A DNA stretch of 33,158 nt from Streptosporangiaceae bacterium (GTDB taxonomy: Bacteria; Actinomycetota; Actinomycetes; Streptosporangiales; Streptosporangiaceae): assembly GCA_030038015.1 (NCBI GenBank), contig JASHPR010000172.1, forward strand, positions 1-33,158, in the 5' to 3' direction. Below, piece by piece: positions 25,325 through 31,925 of the stretch; the first letter of the stretch is position 1, and every line of letters begins with the position of its first letter. The notes under the pieces were generated by a model that was not told where the DNA came from, did not search any database, and worked only from the letters and a program-made list of their open reading frames with translations. The position numbers and the translations under genes are program-made.

Positions 25325-26185
25325 TCAGGGTGCCGGCGCGAGAGCGCTCTGCCGCGTCTCCCGGATCTCCAGCGTGCAGCACTTGGGTCCGCCCCCGGAT
25401 TTGCGGAATTCTGACACGTCAACCGGCACGGGCTCGAATCCGTTATCCGCGAGCTGGGCCGCGAGGCCCGCCGCCTGCGCTGGCAGCACCACGTGCCTGC
25501 CGTCGCTGACCGCGTTCAGGCCCAGCACCTCGGCGTCCTCGTCCTTCGCCTCGATCAGGGTCGGGAAAAGGCTGGCCAGCGCCGCACGGCTGGCGTCGTC
25601 GAACGCGCCGGGATAGCAGGCCACGGTTCCCGCGCCCAGGACGCACAGCGCGGTGTCGAGATGGTAGAACCGCGGGTCCACCAGCCGCAGGCTGACCACC
25701 GGCAGGCCGAAGAGCGCCTCGAGCTCCCTGCTGACCGCCGGGTCGGTGCGGTAGCCATGGCCGGCCAGGATCACCCGCCCGGCGAAGACGATGTCGCCCT
25801 CGCCTTCATTGACGCTGCTCGGCGCGACGGCGGGGTAGCCGTTCCGGGCAAACCAGGACAGGTAGGCGTCGCCCTCCGCGGCCCGCTGCGGGTGCCGGAA
25901 CCGCGCGCCGAGCACCCTTCCGCCGATGACGGTGGCGCCGTTCGCCGCGAAGACCATGTCCGGGAGGCCGGGCACCGGGTCGATGGTGCGCACGGTATGG
26001 CCGAGGCGCGTGAACGTGTCCCGCAGCTGCCGCCATTGGCGTGCCGCCAGGACGGTATCGATGGGTTCGCCCGGGTTCATCCATGGATTGATCGCGTATT
26101 CGACCGCGAAGTAGTCGGGCGGGCACATCAGGTACGTTCGGCTCTGCCCGGCGCGGTGGCGCCCGGTGCCATCCGTCTGGGTCAT
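25325..26185 (-). CDS. Guanidino-group modifying enzyme, arginine dihydrolase (ArgZ/AgrE)-like; alternatively dimethylargininase
   Basis: Penta-beta/alpha propeller enzyme acting on the guanidinium of arginine. The 286 residues begin TYLMCPPDYFAVEYAINPWM. They carry PDMVFAANGA (Asn82), EGEGDIVFAGR, FYHLDTALCVL (His175) and GGGPKCCTLEI (likely nucleophile Cys269). The opening and the Asn in the substrate loop are the pattern I recall for cyanobacterial arginine dihydrolases, which convert arginine to ornithine, CO2 and two ammonia; arginine deiminases and true DDAHs have Asp there. Databases often label such proteins dimethylargininase. ATG 26185 follows GGGAGA. Coupling to rocD favours an ornithine-forming activity. 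11-bp-phased repeats lie upstream. Confidence 0.8.
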   Translation of the reverse strand: MTQTDGTGRHRAGQSRTYLMCPPDYFAVEYAINPWMNPGEPIDTVLAARQWRQLRDTFTRLGHTVRTIDPVPGLPDMVFAANGATVIGGRVLGARFRHPQRAAEGDAYLSWFARNGYPAVAPSSVNEGEGDIVFAGRVILAGHGYRTDPAVSRELEALFGLPVVSLRLVDPRFYHLDTALCVLGAGTVACYPGAFDDASRAALASLFPTLIEAKDEDAEVLGLNAVSDGRHVVLPAQAAGLAAQLADNGFEPVPVDVSEFRKSGGGPKCCTLEIRETRQSALAPAP

Positions 26186-26250
26186 GCGGTGTCTCCCATG
26201 ATCTAGGCGGACCTGATCCCGGCGGACCTCCAGCGTAGGGGCGTGACACA

Positions 26251-26289
26251 GCGCAAGATCCGCGCAACATTTGTGCACCTGCGGTGATC
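26251..26289. promoter_or_regulatory. Helically phased repeats upstream of the arginine operon
   Basis: GCGCAA (26251), GCGCAA (26262), GTGCAC (26273) and GTGATC (26284) start exactly 11 bases apart, about one DNA turn, 66-104 bases before the arginine-enzyme ATG. Evenly phased sites are typical of Lrp/AsnC-type regulators, which often control arginine and ornithine catabolism. No such regulator gene lies in the window. The first two units match at 6 of 6 bases; the last two are weaker. Confidence 0.38.
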
Positions 26290-26319
26290 CGTTGCGTCCT
26301 GCGCGTTCAAGATGCTCGT

Positions 26320-27138
26320 CTATTGCGCGGGCCGGGGCTGCGGCCCGGGCCCGCACCGTGGCCGGCCGATGTCACGGGGCAGGTCCAGCCCGAGCAGCTG
26401 GTCGGCGTGCAGGAACGACTCGAACTTCGACCCGGGCGGGATCCCGGGGTCCAGCGCGAGCTGCTTCAGCGCCCGCAGCGCCGCCGGGGTGTCCAGGTCG
26501 TCATCGAATGCGGCGCCGACTCGCGTGGCCGTCTCCGCGTCCATCGGCTTGCTCGGCGACTCGGCCCACTCGGCCACCAGCTCCCGCCACCGGCGCAGGG
26601 CCTTGTCCGCGCCGGCCAGGGCGGCCCAGGTGAGGTCCACCCGCTGGGCGTGGCGGCGGGACAGGTACGCCAGCCGCAGCGCGAGCGGGTCGAGGCCGCG
26701 GCCGGCCAGGTCCGGGAGGCGCACCTCCGGCGCCGGGTGCTGCGCGGAGCCGGTCATCTCGCGGCCGTCGAACGTCACCTGCCCGGCACGCACCGAGTGC
26801 CTGACGCCCTCGCGCCCGCTCGCGTCGACGATGACCTCCCCAGGGGTGATCGCACCGGCGTCCGGGCCGGCCCACTCCGGGGGGCCGGACGTCTGCTCGG
26901 CGGGCCTGAGGTTCAGCGCCATGGCGTCGGCCGGGAACCCCTCCCCGGCGACGACCAGGCAGGCCAGGACCGCCAGGCCGTGCCGGTGCTCCGCGTTCCG
27001 GCGGATCAGGTCGGCGAGCAGCAGCCAGCGCAGGTCACCGACGTGCGCGGCGGGGCCGTGCGCGTAGATGCGCAGCAGCCTGCCCGGCCCCGGATTGATC
27101 TCCTCGGCCCGCCCGGTGCGCGTGTTGTAGAGCCACAC
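26320..27138 (-). CDS. Cysteinyl-tRNA synthetase/MshC-like protein with degenerate catalytic motifs
   Basis: A 272-residue protein that aligns by eye to CysRS ends but lacks the middle. The N-terminus (WLYNTRTGRAEE ... RIYAHGPAAHVGDLRWLLLADLIRR) corresponds to the first Rossmann strand. The zinc Cys of YxCGPT is His27, and HIGH reads HVGD (32-35). The KMSKS loop appears as FDGREMTGS (123-131). Then GLDPLALRLAYLS and LDLTWAALAGADKALRRWREL match the post-catalytic helices, followed by FDDDLDTPAALRAL. Real CysRS is about 460 aa and MshC about 410, so some 130-190 residues are missing. Catalysis therefore looks unlikely; a tRNA-, cysteine- or partner-binding role is possible. It starts at GTG 27138, 22 bases after the small coiled-coil gene. 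I recall similar short proteins in other actinomycetes. Confidence 0.7.
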   Translation of the reverse strand: MWLYNTRTGRAEEINPGPGRLLRIYAHGPAAHVGDLRWLLLADLIRRNAEHRHGLAVLACLVVAGEGFPADAMALNLRPAEQTSGPPEWAGPDAGAITPGEVIVDASGREGVRHSVRAGQVTFDGREMTGSAQHPAPEVRLPDLAGRGLDPLALRLAYLSRRHAQRVDLTWAALAGADKALRRWRELVAEWAESPSKPMDAETATRVGAAFDDDLDTPAALRALKQLALDPGIPPGSKFESFLHADQLLGLDLPRDIGRPRCGPGPQPRPAQ

Positions 27139-27160
27139 AGGCCCAGCCTATTGATGCCGG

Positions 27161-27409
27161 CTACTCGACTTGCTTGAGGATGTGCTGCAGCTGCTCCATC
27201 TGGCCGCGGAGCTCGTCGATCCGCACGCTGAGTTCGGTGAGCCGCAGGCCGGTGTGCTCCTGGGCGGCCATGTCGCTGAGCCTGCGGTACTCGTCAGCCA
27301 GGCCGCGGTACTGCTCGTCACTGGCGAGCGCCGCGCGGGCCTGGCGCGAGGTGCCAGGGTACCGGGTTACGGTGAACCTGCCCGCCGCGATCGCGAACCG
27401 GCCGCTCAG
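27161..27409 (-). CDS. Small coiled-coil protein with probable CTG start
   Basis: An 82-residue frame between dapC and the CysRS-like gene. It reads SGRFAIAAGRFTVTRYPGTS, then DEQYRGLADEYRRLSDMA and a C-terminal heptad-like helix LTELSVRIDELRGQMEQLQH ending ILKQVE. The sequence looks protein-like right up to the dapC stop, but no ATG, GTG or TTG exists between that stop and an internal ATG that would remove half the protein. A CTG at 27409-27407 overlaps the dapC TGA as CTGA, imitating the ATGA/GTGA couplings seen elsewhere in the window, and is proposed as the start. The alternative is a start far inside dapC (ATG 27586), giving a basic, unconserved extension. Function unknown. Confidence 0.5.
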   Translation of the reverse strand: MSGRFAIAAGRFTVTRYPGTSRQARAALASDEQYRGLADEYRRLSDMAAQEHTGLRLTELSVRIDELRGQMEQLQHILKQVE

Positions 27410-28509
27410 CAGAGCGTCCGCAGGCGCTCGGCCGCGGCGGCGATCCGCTCCTCGGTGGCGGTCAGCGCCACCCGGATGTGGCGGGTGCCCGATGGCCCGT
27501 AGACCGAGCCCGGGGCGACCAGGATGCCTGCCTCGGCGAGCATGGCGACCGACTCCCAGCAGTCCCGGCGGGGATGGGCCGCCCACAGGTACAGGCCGGC
27601 CTGCGAGTGCTGAACCGCCCAGCCGGCCGCCTCCAGGGCGGGGCGGAGCACGCCGCGCCGGGCCGCGTACCTGGCCCGCTGCGCGCCGGCGTGGTCATCG
27701 TCGCCGAGCGCGGCGGTGGCGGCCGCCTGCACCGGCGCCGGGACGATCATGCCGGCGTGCTTGCGGATCTCCAGCAGCTCGGCGACCAGCCGCGGGTCGC
27801 CGGTCACGAAGCCGAACCGGTAGCCGGCCATGTTGGACCGCTTGGACAGCGAGTGCACGGCCAGCAGGCCCTCGTGCGACCCGCCGCACACGTCGGGGTG
27901 GAGCACCGAGACGGGGCGTCCCTCCCAGGCGAGCTCGATGTAGCACTCATCCGAGGCGATCAGCGCGCCGCGCTCGCGTGCCCACGCCACGGACTTGCGC
28001 AGGTGCGCGGCGGGCAGCACCTGGCCGGTCGGGTTGGACGGCGAGTTCAGCCAGAGCAGCCGCACCGGCCCGGGACCCAGCGAGGCGAGCCCGTCGGCCG
28101 CCACCGGCCTGGCCCCGGCCATGCGCGCGCCCACGTCGTAGGTCGGGTAGGCAAGCTCTGGGTGAACCACGACGTCACCCGGGCCGAGGCCGAGCAGCGT
28201 CGGCAGGCCGGCAACCAGTTCCTTGGTGCCGATGACGGGGAGAACGGCGTCGGGATCGACGGTGACCTCATGCCGGCGCGCCAGCCATCCGGCTGCCGCC
28301 CGGCGCAGCGCGCGGGTGCCGGCGGTTGCCGGGTAACCCGGAGAATCCGAGGCAGCAGCCAGCGCCTCGCGCACTACGTCGGGGACAGGATCCACCGGCG
28401 TGCCAACCGACAGGTCGACGATGCCGCCCGGATGGGCGAGCGCCTTCACCCTGTAGGGCTCGAGCGCATCCCAGGGGAAACGGGGCAGTCGCGCGGCGAG
28501 AGTCGGCAC
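27406..28509 (-). CDS. dapC: Succinyldiaminopimelate transaminase
   Basis: PLP aminotransferase (class I/II) of the succinylase branch of lysine/diaminopimelate synthesis: N-succinyl-2-amino-6-ketopimelate plus glutamate gives N-succinyl-LL-diaminopimelate. The 367 residues have LSVGTPVDPVPD, SPGYPATAGTRALRRA, PVIGTKELVAGLP, WLNSPSNPTG, SDECYIELAWEG and SLSKRSNMAGYRFGFVTGD with Schiff-base Lys223. This wording is the actinobacterial DapC type. GTG 28509 lies 26 bases after the ferredoxin stop, reproducing the fdx-dapC pair of mycobacteria and Streptomyces. dapD and dapE, often nearby, are not in the window. Confidence 0.93.
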   Translation of the reverse strand: MPTLAARLPRFPWDALEPYRVKALAHPGGIVDLSVGTPVDPVPDVVREALAAASDSPGYPATAGTRALRRAAAGWLARRHEVTVDPDAVLPVIGTKELVAGLPTLLGLGPGDVVVHPELAYPTYDVGARMAGARPVAADGLASLGPGPVRLLWLNSPSNPTGQVLPAAHLRKSVAWARERGALIASDECYIELAWEGRPVSVLHPDVCGGSHEGLLAVHSLSKRSNMAGYRFGFVTGDPRLVAELLEIRKHAGMIVPAPVQAAATAALGDDDHAGAQRARYAARRGVLRPALEAAGWAVQHSQAGLYLWAAHPRRDCWESVAMLAEAGILVAPGSVYGPSGTRHIRVALTATEERIAAAAERLRTLC

Positions 28510-28535
28510 CCGGCGATGACGGTCAGCGGCCGGGC

Positions 28536-28856
28536 TCAGTGCGGCTGCGGTGGCAGCGCCGCCACCAGCGGGTGATCCTTGTGGATCTTGCCTACCTTGG
28601 ACGCGCCGCCCGGCGAGCCGATGTCTTCGAAGAAGTCGACGTTGACCCGGTAGTAGTCCTTCCACTGGGCGGGCACGTCGTCCTCGTAATAAATAGCCTC
28701 AACCGGGCAGACCGGTTCACAGGCACCGCAGTCCACGCATTCGTCCGGGTGGATGTAGAGCATGCGCTCGCCCTCGTAGATGCAATCCACCGGGCATTCC
28801 TCGATGCATGTCTTGTCCAGCAGGTCGACGCAGGACTGGGTGATGATGTACGTCAC
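28536..28856 (-). CDS. fdxA: 7Fe ferredoxin ([3Fe-4S][4Fe-4S])
   Basis: Small soluble electron carrier, 106 residues. TYIITQSCVDLLDKTCIEEC provides Cys9 and Cys17 for the [3Fe-4S] cluster together with Cys50. Cys21, Cys40, Cys43 and Cys46 (CVDCGAC) bind the [4Fe-4S] cluster; Cys25 is probably free. The C-terminal segment WKDYYRVNVDFFEDIGSPGG is typical of actinobacterial FdxA/FdxC. GTG 28856 is preceded by AAGGAG eight bases upstream, a strong site. It stands directly upstream of dapC, as in many actinobacteria. The electron partner is not identified here. Confidence 0.95.
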   Translation of the reverse strand: MTYIITQSCVDLLDKTCIEECPVDCIYEGERMLYIHPDECVDCGACEPVCPVEAIYYEDDVPAQWKDYYRVNVDFFEDIGSPGGASKVGKIHKDHPLVAALPPQPH

Positions 28857-28888
28857 TTCGTCACTCCTTTTCCGTCCCCACGGGACGC

Positions 28889-28894
28889 AATCTA
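28889..28894 (-). promoter_or_regulatory. Possible -10 element for fdxA
   Basis: TAGATT on the minus strand (28894-28889) fits TANNNT and is placed for a transcript starting about 26 bases before the fdxA GTG. It overlaps the gap just after the upstream gene's stop. No convincing -35 hexamer is seen. Confidence 0.28.
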
Positions 28895-29737
28895 TCAGCC
28901 GAGCTCGATCGTTCCCGCCGGAGCCGGGGAAACTGCGCGGGCCCATCCCTGAGCCCCGTCGGCGGCCGTCCAGCGGTAGCCCGCATACGCTACATAACGG
29001 ATCCGGTACTGCTGGGCGTGCGACACCAGCCACGCCGCCATGGCCCAGCCCTGCGCGATCCCCGGGACGTGCACGGCCAGCCCGGGATCCGCCGGAGCGC
29101 GGACCTGCTGCGGGCCGAACGTCTGCGCCAGGCCGGCGCTGGCGGCACCGGAGCGCGCCGTGCCGGTGATCGCCTGGGCATACCAGCACCAGACCGCATG
29201 CGGGTCCTGCCCGGTGAACGCGATGGCCATGTGCGCGGCCATGGGCTGGTACTGCTCGTACGCAAAGCCGTCGGCGCTGCGCTGAACGTCCTGCGCCGCC
29301 TGGTAAATCGGCAGCCGTTCATATCCGGGAACCCGGGCGAGCGCGCTGAAGAACTTCGACGTCGCGTACACCGGATTCTCGAGTTCGCTCCGCTTTCCCC
29401 AGCCCTGTGACGGCCGCTGCTGGAACACCCCGACCGAGTCGCGGTCGCCGTAAGGCAGGTTCTGCAGCTTCGACTCCTGCAGGGCGGCCGCGTAGGCCAC
29501 GGTGACGGCGCGGGAGGGCAGGCCATCCCGCTGCGCGACGCCGGCGATCGTGGCGGCGATGCCCGCCTGGCCGCTGCCGAGCGCGATCTGCTGGCCGCCG
29601 CCCGAAGCGGCGCAGCCGCTCCCCGCCAGCAGCGGGCTGACCCGCTGGTACGCCAGGTACAGGCCCAGCGCCACCATCACGGCGATGAGCAGGCTCACGC
29701 CCGAGATTCCGCGGCGCCTGGGGCGGGTCTTCGGCAC
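28895..29737 (-). CDS. Membrane-anchored lysozyme-like protein (putative peptidoglycan hydrolase)
   Basis: A 280-residue protein: basic N-terminus (PKTRPRRRG), one membrane helix (about 12-30), then an extracellular domain. Residues 60-200 have the pattern of a lysozyme/soluble-transglycosylase-like fold: VTVAYAAALQESKLQNLPYG (candidate catalytic Glu88), RDSVGVFQQRPSQGWG, YATSKFFSALARVPGYERLP and AAQDVQRSA. No LysM or other wall-binding domain is visible. From memory, similar uncharacterised secreted proteins are common in actinomycetes and their activity is untested. GTG 29737 gives a clean start before the membrane helix. It lies 38 bases upstream of fdxA on the same strand and diverges from the LOG-family gene. 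Confidence 0.7.
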   Translation of the reverse strand: MPKTRPRRRGISGVSLLIAVMVALGLYLAYQRVSPLLAGSGCAASGGGQQIALGSGQAGIAATIAGVAQRDGLPSRAVTVAYAAALQESKLQNLPYGDRDSVGVFQQRPSQGWGKRSELENPVYATSKFFSALARVPGYERLPIYQAAQDVQRSADGFAYEQYQPMAAHMAIAFTGQDPHAVWCWYAQAITGTARSGAASAGLAQTFGPQQVRAPADPGLAVHVPGIAQGWAMAAWLVSHAQQYRIRYVAYAGYRWTAADGAQGWARAVSPAPAGTIELG

Positions 29738-29874
29738 GTCACCGACCGTACCCGCTGCCCGTGCCGCACAGCCGTCAGGCGCACATTCGCGCCGCATCCG
29801 GCGTCCGCCTGGCCACCGGTGAGCGCCCATGACCAGCCTGAACGGGTGGCGGGCGGCTGCTGTGGCGCACCGGA

Positions 29875-29880
29875 TACGTT
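29875..29880 (+). promoter_or_regulatory. Possible -10 for a leaderless LOG-family transcript
   Basis: TACGTT fits TANNNT and ends 8 bases before GTG 29889, the spacing expected when transcription begins at the start codon. Leaderless mRNAs are common in actinobacteria. No clear -35 is present. Confidence 0.3.
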
Positions 29881-29888
29881 ATGACGTC

Positions 29889-30665
29889 GTGAGCGTCTAC
29901 CCCGAGCCGCACCGCCGGCTCCGCCGCCAGGGGCCGGCGACCCTGCGCGGCAAGCACATCCCCAAGACCACGACCGACCAGCGCCTGCTCGACCGCCGTG
30001 GTCCCAGCGACTGGGTGCATACCGACCCGTGGCGGGTGCTGCGGATCCAGGCCGAATTCGTGGAGGGCTTCGGGTTGCTGTCCGAGCTCGGCCCGGCGGT
30101 CTCGGTGTTCGGGTCGGCGCGGACGCCCTCGGGGAGCCTGGACTACGAGCGGGCGGAACGGATCGGCGCCGGCCTGGCCGCCGCTGGCTACGCCGTGATC
30201 ACCGGGGGCGGCCCCGGGATCATGGAAGCCGCCAACAAGGGTGCGGTGAGCGCCGGCGGGGTGTCGGTTGGCCTGGGCATCGAGATGCCGGTCGAGCAGG
30301 GCCTGAACGACTACGTCGAGATCGGCCTGGAGTTCCGGTACTTTTTCGTCCGCAAGACGGTGTTCGTCAAGTACTCGCAGGCGTTCGTCGTGCTGCCCGG
30401 CGGGTTCGGCACCCTGGACGAGCTGTTCGAGGCGGTCACGCTGGTCCAGACCGGGAAGATCACCAAGTTCCCGATCGTGCTGGTGGACAGCGAGTACTGG
30501 TCCGGCCTGATCTCCTGGATCCACCGGGCGCTGCTGGCGCAGGGCATGATCTCGGCCGCCGATCCTGAGCTGTTCCGGGTCGTCGACGAGCCCGACGAGG
30601 TCGTTCAGACCATCTGGGACGCACACCGGCCGGATCGCCCCGGCGGGACCGGCGAGCCTCCCTGA
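29889..30665 (+). CDS. LOG family protein (TIGR00730-type Rossmann protein)
   Basis: Relative of plant LOG, which releases free cytokinin base from cytokinin nucleoside 5'-monophosphate; bacterial members act as nucleoside-monophosphate phosphoribohydrolases. The 258 residues carry VITGGGPGIMEAANKGA and VVLPGGFGTLDELFEAVTL, the PGGxGTxxE catalytic motif. The actinobacterial N-terminal segment IPKTTTDQRLLDRRGPSDWV and RYFFVRKTVFVKYSQAFVV are also present. GTG 29889 suits the family N-terminus (VSVYPEPHRRL) and a possible leaderless promoter. ATG 29829, with a weak GGTGAG ahead, would add 20 residues. Mycobacterial Rv1205 occupies the equivalent place. Confidence 0.88.
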   Translation: MSVYPEPHRRLRRQGPATLRGKHIPKTTTDQRLLDRRGPSDWVHTDPWRVLRIQAEFVEGFGLLSELGPAVSVFGSARTPSGSLDYERAERIGAGLAAAGYAVITGGGPGIMEAANKGAVSAGGVSVGLGIEMPVEQGLNDYVEIGLEFRYFFVRKTVFVKYSQAFVVLPGGFGTLDELFEAVTLVQTGKITKFPIVLVDSEYWSGLISWIHRALLAQGMISAADPELFRVVDEPDEVVQTIWDAHRPDRPGGTGEPP

Positions 30666-30732
30666 TCCCGGTGCCCCGGGTGGGCGCCGTCGCGGATACG
30701 CCTTCCCGCACTCGGCGTGGCACGATGCTTGT

Positions 30733-31230
30733 GTGCTCGTGGTGCTGCTCATCGCCGCCGCCGCCATCCTCTGCGGCGTGGTCGTTGTCGCCATGGGCCG
30801 TGGCGGGGAACTGGCGCCATCCGTTGCCGACACCAGCCCGCTCAACGCGGAGATCCTCACCGCGGCCGATGTCGCGCTGCTCCGCCCGCCCGTCGCGCTG
30901 TGGGGGTATGACATCCGGGCCACCGACGAGGCGCTGAACCTGGTCGCGCGGATCGTGACCGAGCGCGATGTCGAGATCGCCACCCTGCGGCGCCAGATCG
31001 CCGAACTCCAGTCGGCCGCGCGGAAGCCCTCAGCCGGGCCGGCGGCCGCTGACGTCCCGGGCCGGCGGCCCGCGGACGGCGCGGGGCCGCGGGCCGGTTC
31101 GCTGCCCCCGCCGTTCCAGTACGGTATCGGCGGCCCACGGCCCCCCGCGGACGAGCGGCCGTGGTCGGCCTGGGAACGGTCACACCCAGCGCCGCTCCGG
31201 GATCCGGGCGAGCCGGGAGAGAGCGGTTGA
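30733..31230 (+). CDS. DivIVA domain-like membrane-anchored protein
   Basis: A 165-residue protein. Residues 1-21 are a hydrophobic anchor (VLLIAAAAILCGVVVVAMG). Residues about 47-95 resemble the DivIVA-type segment: LRPPVALWGYDIRATDEALN followed by a predicted coiled coil VTERDVEIATLRRQIAELQS. The rest is Pro/Gly/Ala-rich and probably disordered. Such proteins are presumed to locate at the membrane in growth or division, but this short type is uncharacterised. From memory, mycobacterial Rv1209, next to tagA, is the counterpart. GTG 30733 is the start. The stop overlaps the tag start as TTGA. Confidence 0.68.
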   Translation: MLVVLLIAAAAILCGVVVVAMGRGGELAPSVADTSPLNAEILTAADVALLRPPVALWGYDIRATDEALNLVARIVTERDVEIATLRRQIAELQSAARKPSAGPAAADVPGRRPADGAGPRAGSLPPPFQYGIGGPRPPADERPWSAWERSHPAPLRDPGEPGESG

Positions 31231-31820
31231 GCGCCGCTTCGCCGGGCGCCAGGCAAGGGCCCGACGGACTGCTGCGGTGCCCGTGGAGCCTCGCCACCAC
31301 CGAATACCTCGCCTACCACGACGAGGAGTGGGGCCGCCCGGTGCGCGATGACCGGGGCATCTTCGAGCGGCTGTGCCTGGAGGCTTTCCAGTCCGGCCTG
31401 TCCTGGCTGACGATCTTGCGCAAGCGTGAGGGATTCCGCCGGGCCTTCGCCCGCTTTGACATCCAGGCCGTGGCCAGCTTCGGCCCCGGTGACGTCGCCC
31501 GGCTGCTCGGCGATCCCGGCATCGTCAGGAACCGGGCCAAGATCGAGGCGGCTATCGGCAACGCGAGGGCAGCCCTCGCGCTGCCTGGCGGGCTGGCCGC
31601 GCTCGTCTGGAGCTTCGCGGGCGGCCAGGAACGTGCGCCGGTGACCCTGGCCGACGTGCCGGCCTCGACGCCGGGGTCGAAAGCGCTCGCCAAGGAACTC
31701 AGGCGGCACGGGTTCTCCTTCACCGGCCCGGTCACCGTATACGCCACCCTTCAGGCGTGCGGCGCGGTGGACGATCACCTTGCGTCGTGCTACCGCCGCG
31801 GGGCTTACGCCGGCCAGTAG
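31227..31820 (+). CDS. tag: DNA-3-methyladenine glycosylase I
   Basis: Removes 3-methyladenine from alkylated DNA, the first step of base-excision repair. The 197 residues hold the TagI zinc ligands Cys18 (RCPW), His31 (YHDEEWG), His184 and Cys188 (HLASC). The catalytic-pocket segment LEAFQSGLSWLTILRKREGF includes Glu52, and the helical core has LLGDPGIVRNRAKIEAAIGNARA. The start is TTG 31227, overlapping the preceding stop (TTGA), with GGGAGA at 31215-31220 at proper spacing. In-frame upstream starts would lie inside the DivIVA-like gene. A normal-length, intact gene. Confidence 0.94.
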   Translation: MSAASPGARQGPDGLLRCPWSLATTEYLAYHDEEWGRPVRDDRGIFERLCLEAFQSGLSWLTILRKREGFRRAFARFDIQAVASFGPGDVARLLGDPGIVRNRAKIEAAIGNARAALALPGGLAALVWSFAGGQERAPVTLADVPASTPGSKALAKELRRHGFSFTGPVTVYATLQACGAVDDHLASCYRRGAYAGQ

Positions 31821-31925
31821 CGGCCGCGGCCGAACGCCAGAAACCGGACGTGAGGGCCTATTGCTCGCGCCTTTTCGGCACCGCCCGGATCATGTCAGAC
31901 TGGGCGTTGGGGGGATGGAGGCGAG

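Noticed and set aside
29775-31778. Minus-strand frame of about 670 codons opposite the LOG, DivIVA-like and tag genes
   Set aside because: It spans three genes in antisense with shadow-type composition.
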